The position numbers and the translations under genes are program-made. DNA of 64,000 nucleotides from assembly GCF_900104955.1 (NCBI RefSeq), contig NZ_FNSI01000001.1, positions 3,878,001-3,942,000 on the forward strand. The letters are read 5' to 3'. The notes below the pieces were generated by a model. The model was not told the origin of the DNA and ran no database searches. It saw only the letters and a program-made list of their open reading frames with translations. Of this stretch, positions 28,688 to 37,897 are shown in pieces. Positions within the stretch are counted from its first letter, which is position 1. Every line of letters starts with the position of its first letter. This DNA comes from Beijerinckia sp. 28-YEA-48. Lineage in GTDB: Bacteria; Pseudomonadota; Alphaproteobacteria; Rhizobiales; Beijerinckiaceae.

Positions 28688-29656
28688 ATGGCAAAGAACG
28701 GGTTGAAACGCGGCGGGTCGACAAGGGGGTTGGCCTGCGGTTTGGCGGCTATCGTCGTGGTTCCCTTGATCCTGGGCCATCTGGCCGCCGGTGCGCTGGC
28801 GCAGGATCGCGGCTCGGTCAATCCGCAGCCGCTGCCGCCGCTCGCCAATCCCAACAGCCCGACGACCCCGGCCAAGGAGCTTTTCGGCCGCAAACCCGAC
28901 CCGGCGCCGATGGCTGTCCGCTCCATCGGCTTTTATTCCAAGGGGTGCCTGGCCGGCGCAAACGCCCTGCCCATCGATGGCGACGCCTGGCAGGTGATGC
29001 GGCTGTCGCGCAACCGCAATTGGGGCCATCCGGCCCTGGTCGCGGTCCTGGAGAGGATCTCCCGGCAGGCGCGCCAGGAGGGCGTGTGGAACGGGCTGCT
29101 GGTCGGCGATATGTCGCAGCCGCGCGGCGGCCCGATGCGCACCGGCCACGCCTCGCACCAGATCGGTCTCGACGCCGACATCTGGCTCACCCCCATGCCC
29201 AACCGGACCTTGAACCGCAGCGAGCGCGAGAACATGTCCGCCGTCGACATGGTGCGGCCCGATCGGCTCGACATCGATCCGAACGTTTTCTCTCAAAGAC
29301 AGGTGGAACTGGTCCGCATCGCCGCGCAACAGCGCGAGGTCGAGCGGATTTTTGTTAATGCCGCCATTAAGAAAGCAATGTGTCGGATGGCGACAGGAAA
29401 TCGTTCCTGGCTGGCGAAAGTCCGCCCCTATTACCAGCACAACTACCATTTCCACGTCCGCATCACCTGCCCGGCCGGCAGCGAGGGCTGCACGCCGCAG
29501 GATCCGCCGCCATCAGGCGACGGCTGCGACCAGCTTGACTATTGGTTTTCCGACGCTGTTCTGCATCCCAAGCCCAATCCGAACTGGAAACCGCGCCCGC
29601 CCTTAACTATGGCACAATTGCCAGACGCCTGCCGGGCGGTCTTGAACGCAAAGTAA
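28688..29656 (+). CDS. mepA: Penicillin-insensitive murein DD-endopeptidase
   Basis: Periplasmic LAS-family zinc endopeptidase that cleaves D-Ala-meso-DAP cross-links. 322 aa from ATG 28688. A long signal/anchor (LACGLAAIVVVPLILGHLAAGALA) is followed by SIGFYSKGCLAGANALPIDG and WGHPALVAVLERIS. The metal site is MRTGHASHQIGLDADIWL with a second HNYHFHVRI. It is longer than E. coli MepA (274 aa) because of an N-terminal Pro-rich linker and a C-terminal extension with extra Cys (CPAGSEGC). It is divergent from the Bug gene. Confidence 0.94.
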   Translation: MAKNGLKRGGSTRGLACGLAAIVVVPLILGHLAAGALAQDRGSVNPQPLPPLANPNSPTTPAKELFGRKPDPAPMAVRSIGFYSKGCLAGANALPIDGDAWQVMRLSRNRNWGHPALVAVLERISRQARQEGVWNGLLVGDMSQPRGGPMRTGHASHQIGLDADIWLTPMPNRTLNRSERENMSAVDMVRPDRLDIDPNVFSQRQVELVRIAAQQREVERIFVNAAIKKAMCRMATGNRSWLAKVRPYYQHNYHFHVRITCPAGSEGCTPQDPPPSGDGCDQLDYWFSDAVLHPKPNPNWKPRPPLTMAQLPDACRAVLNAK

Positions 29657-29770
29657 CGACTTTCCTGCATTGTACCGGCGCGCATCCCGTGCCAAACCGC
29701 CATTCATGGGTGGTTCAGGCCGTTAATCGCAAGCCATAATCGGCGCGAGGTCGTCGGCTGGGAAAGGACT

Positions 29771-32700
29771 ATGGATATGGAAAGCGCACAACGGCCGAGC
29801 GATACGCTCGCCCTTGATGCAGAACGTGCGCCCGCTAGCGCTGTGACCGGAGCCGAGCCGACGACCACGGCAACGGCCGGGAGCGCCGTGCTTTCCATCA
29901 CCCCTTCCGTCACCCTTGGCCCCGTCCGTCCTGATCTTCTGCGCAACGAATTGCTCGGCGAATTGTTTGCCGCCTCGGCGCACGAACATCCGACCCGCAC
30001 CTGCCTGATCGCCGACGGCCACAAGCTGACCTATCGCGATGTCGACCGTGCCGCCGAACGGCTGGCGCGCGGCCTGCTGCACCATGGCGCCAAGCCCGGC
30101 GCGGTGGTCGGCCTGTGGATGGGACGCGGCGCCGATCTGCTCATCGCCCAGATCGCCATCACGCGCACCGGCGCGGCCTTTCTGCCTTTCGATGCCGATG
30201 TGCCGGCCGAACGCGTCGCCGAATGTCTGGCCGATTGCGGCGCCAGCGCCCTCTTCACCGATCCCGAGCGCAAGACGCGCCTCGCCGGCCTCGCCGCGGA
30301 TGCCATCCTCTGCCCCGCGCTGACGTCGGCCGAGATCGGCAGCGACGAGACGGCTGACATCGTCAGCGCACGCGCGCTCGGCTGCACGCCCGATGACCCC
30401 GCCTATCTGATCTACACCTCCGGTTCGACGGGCAAGCCGAAGGGCATCGTCGTCACCCAGCGCAACATCTGTCACTATTTGCGCGCCGCCAATGAAATCT
30501 ATGGACTGACCGCCGACGACGTGGTGTTCCAAGGTGCTTCCGTCGCTTTCGACCTGTCGATGGAAGAAATCTGGGTTCCTTATCTCGTCGGTGCGACGCT
30601 GTTCGTCGCCACGCCGCAGATCATGGGCGAGACAGAACGCCTGCCCGACCTGATGGAAGCCAACGGCATCACCGTGCTCGACACGGTGCCGACTCTGCTC
30701 GCCATGCTGCCGCGCGACATCAACACCCTGCGCATCATCATCCTGGGTGGCGAGGCCTGCCCGCCGATCATCGCCGAACATTGGTGCAAGCCGGGCCGCC
30801 GCGTCTTCAATTCCTACGGCCCCACCGAGACCACCGTGGTGGCGACAATAGCGGAAGTGCATGCCGGCACGCCCGTCACCATCGGCAAGCCGATCCCGAA
30901 CTACACCTGTTATGTCGTCGACGACGAATTGCTCATCGTGCCGCCTGGTGTCGAAGGCGAACTCTTGATCGGCGGCCCCGGCGTGGCGCGCGGCTATCTC
31001 AACCGCGACGAACTGACGGCGGAAAAATTCATCGCCAATCCGTTCGATAGCCAGGCCAACGACGCCAGGCTCTATCGCTCCGGCGACGCCGTTCTCCTGG
31101 ACGACAACGGCGAGATCGTGTTTCGCGGCCGCATCGACGATCAGGTAAAGATCCGTGGCTTCCGCGTCGAGCTTGGTGAGATCGAGGCGAAACTCGTTCA
31201 TCGCGACGAGATCGCCCAGACCGCCGTGGTGCTGCAAAACCACGATGGCGTCGATCAGCTGATCGCCTTCATCGTGCCGGAACGCGGCGCCACGATCGAT
31301 GCGAAAGCGCTGCGGCAGGATCTACAGCGCGTCCTGCCCGCCTATATGATCCCGGCCCGGTTCGAGGTGTTGAGCGAACTGCCGCGCCTGTCCTCCGGCA
31401 AGGCCGACCGCAACCGTCTGAAGAAAATCGAACTGGCGCCGCTCACCGTCGCGCCAGACGAACAGGAAGAACCGGCGACGCCGACCGAAGCCGTCTTGCT
31501 CGACGCGGCTCGCGAAGTGCTGCCGCCGCAGCCGATCGGTTTTGAGGCGGATTTCTTCACCGACCTCGGCGGCCATTCGCTGCTGGCGGCGAAATTCATT
31601 TCCTTCGTCCGCCGCACGCCGCAACTGGCCTCGATCACCCTGCAAGACGTCTATGCGGCGCGCACTCTGCGCAGCATGGGCGAAATTCTCGATCAGCGCG
31701 TCCGCCTGGCGCCGCCGGCGCGGGATCTGACGTTCACGCCGTCGCCGCTGTTACGACGCTTCCTCTGCGGTCTGGCGCAGGCCTGCGTCCTGCCCTTCAT
31801 CCTGGCGGTGACCACGGCGCAATGGCTCGGCGTGTTCGTCAGCTACATGCTGCTCACCAGCGCCAGCGCGACCTTATTCGAGGAAATCTTCTCGCTGCTG
31901 GCGGTCTATGCCTGCATCAATGTCGCGACCGTCTTCCTCGCCATCGCCATCAAATGGATCGCGCTGGGCCGCACCAAGCCGGGACGTTATCCGCTCTGGG
32001 GCACCTATTATTTCCGTTGGTGGGTAGCGCAGCGCTTCCTGGCGCTGACCCATATGAAATATTTCCAGAGTTCGCCGGTGATGCGCTTCTACCTGCGAGC
32101 GCTGGGTGCCCGCGTCGGCGATGATGCGATCATCGCCGAGATCGAAGCTGGCGCGCCGGACCTGTTGAACATTGGCGACGGCTGCAGCATCGGCGGCAAG
32201 GTGAAATTCGCCAATGCCCGCGTCGAGGGCAACGAGCTGATCATCGGCACCATCGACATCGGCGCGGACGCCTATATCGGCACGTCCTGCGTCATCGAGA
32301 ACGACACCAAGATCGGCGCCCATGCCGAACTGCACGACCTGACGGCGATTGCCGCGGGCACGGAGATCGGCGAAGCCGAAATCTGGGACGGTTCGCCCGG
32401 GCGCCGCATCGGCGCAGTCAATGTGGCGGCGCTGGAAGCACCGGCGCAAGCCAGCGCGCTACGCCGCGGCACCTTCGGCGTGCTCTATGCCGTGATGCTG
32501 ACGCTGATCCCGCCGCTGGGCCTGCTGCCGATCTTCCCGGCCTTCTGGCTGTTCGACCGCATCGACGAATGGGTGATGCCGGGATCCGGCGACCGTCTCG
32601 CCTATCTGGCTTCGATCCCGATCATGGCCTGGCCGACCGCCTTCGTCATGGTTCTCGTCACCGTGGCGCTGATCGCCATCTTCCGCTGGATCATCCTGCC

Positions 32701-33877
32701 GCAAGTCCGCGAAGGCACCTATTCGGTGCATTCCGGCTTCTACTTCCGCAAGTGGACGGTGGCGCTCGCCACCGAAGTGACGCTGGAAACCTTGTCGTCG
32801 CTCTATGCCACTATCTACATGCGCAACTGGTATCGCCTGATGGGCGCGAAGATCGGCAAGGACGCGGAAATCTCGACCAATCTGTCGGGCCGGTACGATC
32901 TCGTCGAGATCGGCGAGAAATGTTTCATCGCCGACGAGGTGGTGCTCGGCGACGAGGATACGCGGCGCGGCTGGATGACCTTGCGCAAGGTGCGTACCGG
33001 CGCCCGCGTCTTCGTCGGTAACGACGCCGTCGTCCCAAGCGGCGCCGACATTCCCACCGGCTCGCTGATCGGCATCAAATCGAAACCGCCGACGAACCCG
33101 GAGATGGAAGCAGGCTGCACCTGGTTCGGCTCGCCGCCGATCCGCCTGCCCGTGCGCCAGCGTTTCGACACCGGCTCGAACTGGACCTATGAACCGCCGC
33201 GCTGGAAGAAGTTCATGCGCGCCGTGTTCGAGGCTGTGCATATCTCGCTGCCGACCATGCTGTTCATCACCTTCGGCACCTGGGCGGTGGAAGTGCTCGG
33301 CCCGGCGCTGGAAGCGCGCGACTGGTTCCTGATGACCGTGCTGTTCATCGCCTGCTCGATCGCCATCTCCTGCGCCATGATGGCCGTGGTCATCGCCGTC
33401 AAATGGCTGACCATGGGCACCTATCGTCCCGCTACCATGCCGATGTGGTCGTGGTGGGCGATGCGCACCGAGGCGGTGGCGGTGATGTATTGGGGGCTTG
33501 GCGCCCGTGTGCTGCTCGACCATATGCGCGGCACGCCCTTCCTGCCCTGGACCCTGCGTCTGCTGGGCGCCAAATTCGGTAAGGGCGTGTGGATGGACTC
33601 CACCGACATCACCGAATTCGACTGTGTGAAGGTTGGCGATTATTGCGCCATCAACGCGCTGTCGGCGCTGCAGACCCATCTCTACGAAGACCGGGTGATG
33701 AAGGTGGGTCGGGTGGAATTGGCCGCCGGCGTGACCGTCGGCGCCGGCTCGACGGTGCTCTACGACACCAGGGTCGATGCTTTCGCCCAGCTGGGGCCGC
33801 TGACCATCGTCATGAAGGGCGAGCAGATCCCCGGCAATTCGTCCTGGATGGGTGCGCCCGCAGTCAGAATGGCCTGA
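29771..33877 (+). CDS. Membrane-bound single-module NRPS, poly-epsilon-lysine synthetase (Pls)-like
   Basis: A 1368-aa enzyme expected to join one amino acid to itself. Residues 50-560 are an adenylation domain: A3 IYTSGSTGKPKG (215-225), substrate Asp in FDLSMEEIW, A5 NSYGPTETT (Tyr349), A8 GRIDDQVKIRGFRVE (453-467), A10 SSGKADRNRL (Lys544). Residues 570-640 are a carrier domain, phosphopantetheine Ser603 in DLGGHSLL. The rest alternates membrane pairs (about 660-735, 900-976, 1156-1215) with three beta-helix domains of hexapeptide type (about 775-890, 1000-1130, 1250-1368). There is no condensation or thioesterase domain of the usual kind. This is the domain order of Streptomyces Pls (about 1319 aa). 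ATG 29771 follows GGAAAGGA. The monomer and product are unknown. Confidence 0.88.
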   Translation: MDMESAQRPSDTLALDAERAPASAVTGAEPTTTATAGSAVLSITPSVTLGPVRPDLLRNELLGELFAASAHEHPTRTCLIADGHKLTYRDVDRAAERLARGLLHHGAKPGAVVGLWMGRGADLLIAQIAITRTGAAFLPFDADVPAERVAECLADCGASALFTDPERKTRLAGLAADAILCPALTSAEIGSDETADIVSARALGCTPDDPAYLIYTSGSTGKPKGIVVTQRNICHYLRAANEIYGLTADDVVFQGASVAFDLSMEEIWVPYLVGATLFVATPQIMGETERLPDLMEANGITVLDTVPTLLAMLPRDINTLRIIILGGEACPPIIAEHWCKPGRRVFNSYGPTETTVVATIAEVHAGTPVTIGKPIPNYTCYVVDDELLIVPPGVEGELLIGGPGVARGYLNRDELTAEKFIANPFDSQANDARLYRSGDAVLLDDNGEIVFRGRIDDQVKIRGFRVELGEIEAKLVHRDEIAQTAVVLQNHDGVDQLIAFIVPERGATIDAKALRQDLQRVLPAYMIPARFEVLSELPRLSSGKADRNRLKKIELAPLTVAPDEQEEPATPTEAVLLDAAREVLPPQPIGFEADFFTDLGGHSLLAAKFISFVRRTPQLASITLQDVYAARTLRSMGEILDQRVRLAPPARDLTFTPSPLLRRFLCGLAQACVLPFILAVTTAQWLGVFVSYMLLTSASATLFEEIFSLLAVYACINVATVFLAIAIKWIALGRTKPGRYPLWGTYYFRWWVAQRFLALTHMKYFQSSPVMRFYLRALGARVGDDAIIAEIEAGAPDLLNIGDGCSIGGKVKFANARVEGNELIIGTIDIGADAYIGTSCVIENDTKIGAHAELHDLTAIAAGTEIGEAEIWDGSPGRRIGAVNVAALEAPAQASALRRGTFGVLYAVMLTLIPPLGLLPIFPAFWLFDRIDEWVMPGSGDRLAYLASIPIMAWPTAFVMVLVTVALIAIFRWIILPQVREGTYSVHSGFYFRKWTVALATEVTLETLSSLYATIYMRNWYRLMGAKIGKDAEISTNLSGRYDLVEIGEKCFIADEVVLGDEDTRRGWMTLRKVRTGARVFVGNDAVVPSGADIPTGSLIGIKSKPPTNPEMEAGCTWFGSPPIRLPVRQRFDTGSNWTYEPPRWKKFMRAVFEAVHISLPTMLFITFGTWAVEVLGPALEARDWFLMTVLFIACSIAISCAMMAVVIAVKWLTMGTYRPATMPMWSWWAMRTEAVAVMYWGLGARVLLDHMRGTPFLPWTLRLLGAKFGKGVWMDSTDITEFDCVKVGDYCAINALSALQTHLYEDRVMKVGRVELAAGVTVGAGSTVLYDTRVDAFAQLGPLTIVMKGEQIPGNSSWMGAPAVRMA

Positions 33878-33977
33878 GAATCCAGGTAAATGGGCCAGGG
33901 ACCTAACTGGGTTTGACCCCGGTTGCGTCCCTGCTACAACGCCCGCGTTGAATCTCGGTCTCGACGCGTCTTCGTGA

Positions 33978-33996
33978 CGTTTGAATAAATCAAACG
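33978..33996. promoter_or_regulatory. Inverted repeat 22 bp upstream of aroC
   Basis: CGTTTGA-ATAAA-TCAAACG, perfect 7-bp arms, extendable across a 2-nt bulge by TTCGT/ACGAA. It ends 21 bp before the aroC ATG. It could be an operator or a leader-RNA hairpin; there is no T-tract, so a terminator for the upstream gene is unlikely. Confidence 0.4.
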
Positions 33997-34017
33997 ACGA
34001 AACGCCATGGGCGCACC

Positions 34018-35142
34018 ATGTCACACAATACGTTCGGTCATCTTTTCAGGTTCACGAGCTTTGGCGAGAGTCATGGGCCGCTGGTCGGCTGCGTCGTCGA
34101 CGGCTGCCCGCCGCTGATCGAACTGACCGAAGCCGACCTGCAAGGCTATCTCGACAAGCGCCGCCCCGGCCAATCGCGCTTCACCACCCAGCGGCAGGAG
34201 CCGGACCAGGTGCGCATCGTCTCCGGCGTGATGATCGAGGAGGCCACCGGCCGCCAGCTCACCACCGGCACGCCGATCGGCCTGATCATCGACAATGTCG
34301 ACCAACGCTCGAAGGACTATGGCGAGATCCGCCAGCAGTACCGGCCAGGCCATGCCGATTTCGCCTATGACGCCAAATATGGCATCCGCGACTATCGCGG
34401 TGGCGGCCGCTCCTCGGCGCGCGAAACGGCGATGCGGGTCGCCGCCGGTGGCATCGCCCGCAAGGTGCTCGAAGGCGTCCAGATTCGCGGCGCGCTCGTG
34501 CAGATGGGGCCGCACAAGATCGATCGCCAACGCTGGGACTGGAGCGCCGTCGACGACAACGCTTTCTTCTGTCCCGACCGCCAAGCGGCACAAGAATGGG
34601 AGACCTATCTCGATGGCGTGCGCAAGGCGGGCTCGTCCTGCGGCGCGGTGCTCGAGATCGTCGCTGAAGGCGTGCCGGCGGGATGGGGCGCGCCGATCTA
34701 TGGCAAGCTCGACGCTGAACTCGCCTCCGCCTTCATGTCGATCAACGCCGTGAAAGGCGTCGAGATCGGCGAAGGCATGGCAGCAGCGGCGCTGACAGGC
34801 GAAGACAATGCCGACGAGATGCGCACCGGAAATACCGGCCTGCCGCATTTCATCTCCAACCACGCCGGCGGCATCCTGGGCGGCATTTCCACCGGCCAGC
34901 CGATCGTCGCGCGCTTCGCGGTGAAGCCGACCTCGTCGATCCTGACCGAGCGCCGTTCGGTCGACCGCTTCGGCGCCGATGTCGATATCCGCACCAAGGG
35001 CCGCCACGACCCGTGCGTCGGCATCCGCGCGGTGCCCGTCGGCGAGGCGATGATGGCCATCGTTCTGGCCGACGCTTTCCTGCGCCATCGCGGACAGACC
35101 GGCGCACCGCCGACGCGCTGGCCTTTCCCCCGTCCGGCTTGA
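34018..35142 (+). CDS. aroC: Chorismate synthase
   Basis: Last step of the shikimate pathway: 5-enolpyruvylshikimate 3-phosphate to chorismate, with reduced FMN as cofactor. 374 aa. Signatures are [15 protein letters not shown] at the N-terminus, the [17 protein letters not shown] segment, [19 protein letters not shown], and [19 protein letters not shown]-type sequence near the C-terminus. Chorismate also feeds p-aminobenzoate, the folP substrate, so grouping with folP-folB-folK (10 bp downstream) makes pathway sense. Confidence 0.98.
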   Translation: MSHNTFGHLFRFTSFGESHGPLVGCVVDGCPPLIELTEADLQGYLDKRRPGQSRFTTQRQEPDQVRIVSGVMIEEATGRQLTTGTPIGLIIDNVDQRSKDYGEIRQQYRPGHADFAYDAKYGIRDYRGGGRSSARETAMRVAAGGIARKVLEGVQIRGALVQMGPHKIDRQRWDWSAVDDNAFFCPDRQAAQEWETYLDGVRKAGSSCGAVLEIVAEGVPAGWGAPIYGKLDAELASAFMSINAVKGVEIGEGMAAAALTGEDNADEMRTGNTGLPHFISNHAGGILGGISTGQPIVARFAVKPTSSILTERRSVDRFGADVDIRTKGRHDPCVGIRAVPVGEAMMAIVLADAFLRHRGQTGAPPTRWPFPRPA

Positions 35143-35152
35143 GAGGCGGGCG

Positions 35153-36154
35153 ATGTTCGACAAATATCTCTATGCACTGGGCAAGGGCGTTCGCAGCATC
35201 AAGCGCACCCTTGATGAAGAGGCCCAGAAAGAGGCTGTCGCCGATCCGACGGTGCCGCGCGACGTGACGCCGAGCGCCGACGCCCCAGGCGAAACCCGCC
35301 CGGTGGCGCCGGACAACACATCGGCTGTTCCAGCCCGCACACCCCTGCGGCTCGCCACGCGCACACTTGTCATGGGCATCGTCAACGTGACACCGGATTC
35401 GTTTTCCGACGGTGGCCGCTATCTCGAAGCCTCCGCCGCGCTCACCCATGGCGAAGAGCTTGCCGCTGAGGGCGCCGACATCCTCGACATCGGCGGCGAA
35501 TCGACCAGGCCTGGCGCCGCCCTCGTGACCGTGGACGATGAAATGGCGCGGGTGGTCCCGATCGTGCGGACTCTGTCGGCGCGCACGCGCCTGCCAATTT
35601 CCATCGACACGATGAAGGCCAAGGTCGCCGCCGCCGCCATCGAAGCCGGCGCCACCATCGTCAATGACGTGTGGGGGTTCCAGTTCGATCCCGACATCGC
35701 CAAGGTTAGCGCCGATGGCGGCGTGCATTGTGTCTTGATGCACAACCGCCGGCAGGACGATGGCAGCGTCGACATGTTCGCCGAGGTGAAGGATTTTCTG
35801 TCGCGCTCGATCGACATCGCCCTGAAAGCCGGCGTTGCCCAAGACAAGATCATCATTGATCCGGGCATCGGCTTCGGCAAAACCCACGACCAAAGCTTCG
35901 AACTGGTGCGACGGCTGGCCGAACTCAAACAGGCCCTGGGCTTTCCGCTGCTGCTCGGCATTTCGCGCAAGCGCTTCATCGGCATCGCCACGACGCGCAC
36001 GATCGCGGCGGAGCGGATGATCGGTAGCGTCGCGGCCGATCTGTTTGGCGCGCTCAACGGCGCTGATATCGTGCGTGTTCACGATGTCGCCGCCCATGTC
36101 GAAGCATTCGCAGTGCTGAACGCCATCCAAGGCAAAGGAACAGAACGCCGATGA
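35153..36154 (+). CDS. folP: Dihydropteroate synthase with N-terminal extension
   Basis: Condenses p-aminobenzoate with dihydropterin pyrophosphate. 333 aa, longer than the usual 270-290. The TIM barrel starts at about residue 68 with LVMGIVNVTPDSFSDGG; then DIGGESTRPGA, PISIDTMKAKVAAAA, VNDVWGFQFD, DPGIGFGKTHDQSFELV, and LLGISRKRFIG. The first 65 residues (FDKYLYALGKGVRSIKRTLD, then a Pro/Ala-rich stretch) match no domain I know. ATG 35153 has a good ribosome site (GAGGCGGG) and lies 10 bp after aroC, which supports the long form. The stop overlaps folB as ATGA. Confidence 0.95.
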   Translation: MFDKYLYALGKGVRSIKRTLDEEAQKEAVADPTVPRDVTPSADAPGETRPVAPDNTSAVPARTPLRLATRTLVMGIVNVTPDSFSDGGRYLEASAALTHGEELAAEGADILDIGGESTRPGAALVTVDDEMARVVPIVRTLSARTRLPISIDTMKAKVAAAAIEAGATIVNDVWGFQFDPDIAKVSADGGVHCVLMHNRRQDDGSVDMFAEVKDFLSRSIDIALKAGVAQDKIIIDPGIGFGKTHDQSFELVRRLAELKQALGFPLLLGISRKRFIGIATTRTIAAERMIGSVAADLFGALNGADIVRVHDVAAHVEAFAVLNAIQGKGTERR

Positions 36155-36528
36155 GCCTGCCGAGCAAAGTGATCATCGAACAGCTCGAACTGCACGCCTA
36201 TCACGGCTGGCACAAGCACGAGAAAGAGTTCGGACAACCGTTCACGGTCGACATTGAATTCGATGTCGACATCGCGATCGAAGCGGCCAGCGACCTGCTG
36301 CAGGACGCTCTCGATTATGACGCCATTGTCACCACCGTGCGCCGGCTGTTCGTTGAATCGCGCTACAAGCTGGTCGAAGCTGCCGCTGCAACCCTGGCGC
36401 GCGGCCTGCTCGAGCAGTTTCCGCGCGTCGATGCGGTGCACCTGCGCATTCGCAAGCTGAAGCCGCCGATCCCCGAGCGGATCGGCGCTGTCGGCGTCGA
36501 TCTGCGCCTGACGCGCGACCAGCTGTAA
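36151..36528 (+). CDS. folB: Dihydroneopterin aldolase
   Basis: Converts 7,8-dihydroneopterin to 6-hydroxymethyl-dihydropterin and glycolaldehyde. 125 aa, standard length. The sequence has IEQLELHAYHGWHKHEKEFGQPF with the conserved Tyr-His-Gly, LDYDAIVTTVRRLF, and the KLVEAAAATLARGLL helix with its catalytic-site Glu; the end RIRKLKPPIPERIGAVGVDL is typical. The ATG overlaps the folP stop, so translation is coupled. Confidence 0.95.
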   Translation: MSLPSKVIIEQLELHAYHGWHKHEKEFGQPFTVDIEFDVDIAIEAASDLLQDALDYDAIVTTVRRLFVESRYKLVEAAAATLARGLLEQFPRVDAVHLRIRKLKPPIPERIGAVGVDLRLTRDQL

Positions 36529-36533
36529 GACCT

Positions 36534-37049
36534 TTGAACGCCGTGACAGCGCCTGTGCTGGCTGTTTTGTGCCTCGGCGGCAATACCGGCGATGTGGCGC
36601 AAAGCTTCGCAGAGGCGTTGCAGGCGCTGACAGCAGGTGGCGCAGCAGTTGAACGGCGCTCCTCGGTCTGGCGCACGCCACCGTGGGGCAAGACCGATCA
36701 GCCAGACTTTCGCAACATCGCCGTGATCGTGCGCACGGACCTGTCTCCCCGCGCCCTGCTCGATCTCTGCTTGGCGATCGAACACCAGGCCGGACGCGTG
36801 CGCCTTGAACGCTGGGGACCGCGCACCCTCGACATCGATATTCTCACCTATGGCGATGCCGTAACGGACGAGCCGGGCCTGACCATTCCGCATCCGCGCA
36901 TGCTGGAACGCGCCTTCGTCCTGGCGCCTCTCGCCGAGATCGCGCCGGAAATGGTGGTGGCGGGTGTCAAAGTCTCCGACGCTTTGCAGGCGATCGACAC
37001 GACCGGCCTGACGATTGACGCTGAGGCCACCGCGATCGTCGAGACTTGA
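36534..37049 (+). CDS. folK: HPPK, 6-hydroxymethyl-dihydropterin pyrophosphokinase
   Basis: Transfers pyrophosphate from ATP to the pterin to make the folP substrate. 171 aa. Motifs: LCLGGNTGDVAQSF, SSVWRTPPWGKTDQPDF, the signature RWGPRTLDIDIL (metal-binding Asp pair) and IPHPRMLERAFVLAPLAEI. No ATG is available at the N-terminus; the best starts are TTG 36534 (5 bp after the folB stop) or GTG 36543. It ends the aroC-folP-folB-folK operon; the stop codon lies inside the terminator stem. Confidence 0.94.
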   Translation: MNAVTAPVLAVLCLGGNTGDVAQSFAEALQALTAGGAAVERRSSVWRTPPWGKTDQPDFRNIAVIVRTDLSPRALLDLCLAIEHQAGRVRLERWGPRTLDIDILTYGDAVTDEPGLTIPHPRMLERAFVLAPLAEIAPEMVVAGVKVSDALQAIDTTGLTIDAEATAIVET

Positions 37050-37080
37050 ACTGGGTAGAACCCAATTCAAGTGTATTTAT
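37044..37080 (+). terminator. Terminator of the aroC-fol operon
   Basis: Stem 37044-37056 / 37060-37072 pairs at 12 of 13 positions with loop AGA, followed by GTATTTATT. The left arm contains the folK TGA (37047-37049). Confidence 0.7.
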
Positions 37081-37133
37081 TGACGCGTTTTCTTCACGCC
37101 AACCGGCATCCACTTCGCTCGAAAATGCATTTG

Positions 37134-37892
37134 TTAGCGCCGCACCTTCTCGACCACGCCGACGATCGGCCCCATCGGCCGCCAGCGATCGTGGCGGCTG
37201 ATCGAAGGCGCGTACATCGACGAAATCGAACCATCGAGGAATAGCGCGTCGCTGCACCCGAGCTTATCGCGGAAGAACGTGGCGAAGTCGTAGAAGGTCA
37301 CCGGCTCGTTTGAAATCGCGAAGACGATACGGCCCCCGGAACAAGCACCGACACCGTTGCGGGTTTTCTTCGAGGTGCCTGCCTCCTGGATCCGGGGATG
37401 AATGCGACCGTTGATCACCAGCATCGGGCCGGACTGGGTGGCATAGCGCACATCGCTGCGGCGCGCGGCGAACCGGTCGCTGTCGACCACGCCGGCGCCA
37501 GAACGTGTCACATAGAAAACGCCATTTGGCTTCAGATGGAAGTTGCCGGGGCCGTTGCGGGTGTTGAGCCGCACCTTCTCGACGCCGCTTTCGATGAACA
37601 GACCGACCGGCCGATAGTCGGGGTGATACATGCCGGCATTCATGGCGAAGACGAGCTTCTCACCGCCGCGCTCCAAGGCGTCGGACAGCGCATTGAAGGA
37701 GCCATAGGCCGTGCCATCAGGATCATCGAGGAAAAGCCGGATGTCCGACTTTCCGGAGATGAAGGTGCAGGTCGAATAGGGCGCGTTCTCCCAGGTGGTC
37801 GATTCACACTGGGCCAGCGCCGGCCGCGCGGCGAAGCCGAGCGCAACGGCGGCGCTGATGGCGATCAGGCGAAGATATCGGATCATTCGCAT
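37134..37892 (-). CDS. Exported phosphodiester glycosidase-like protein (DUF2233/NAGPA)
   Basis: 252 aa with Sec signal (LRLIAISAAVALGFAARPALA). The domain is that of NAGPA/YigE proteins: LVFAMNAGMYHPDYRPVGLF, FHLKPNGVFYV, ATQSGPMLVINGRIHP, NGVGACSGGRIVFAIS, FRDKLGCSDALFLDG. Relatives cleave N-acetylglucosamine-1-phosphodiesters or have unknown bacterial roles. It follows the HDAC-family gene by 5 bp, so the two are very likely co-transcribed. Confidence 0.88.
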   Translation of the reverse strand: MRMIRYLRLIAISAAVALGFAARPALAQCESTTWENAPYSTCTFISGKSDIRLFLDDPDGTAYGSFNALSDALERGGEKLVFAMNAGMYHPDYRPVGLFIESGVEKVRLNTRNGPGNFHLKPNGVFYVTRSGAGVVDSDRFAARRSDVRYATQSGPMLVINGRIHPRIQEAGTSKKTRNGVGACSGGRIVFAISNEPVTFYDFATFFRDKLGCSDALFLDGSISSMYAPSISRHDRWRPMGPIVGVVEKVRR

Positions 37893-37897
37893 CCCCG

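Noticed and set aside
32459-34024. 521-codon open frame antisense to the Pls-like gene
   Set aside because: High-GC third-position shadow of a strongly supported gene; the translation is rich in His, Arg, Asp and Gln with no recognisable domain.
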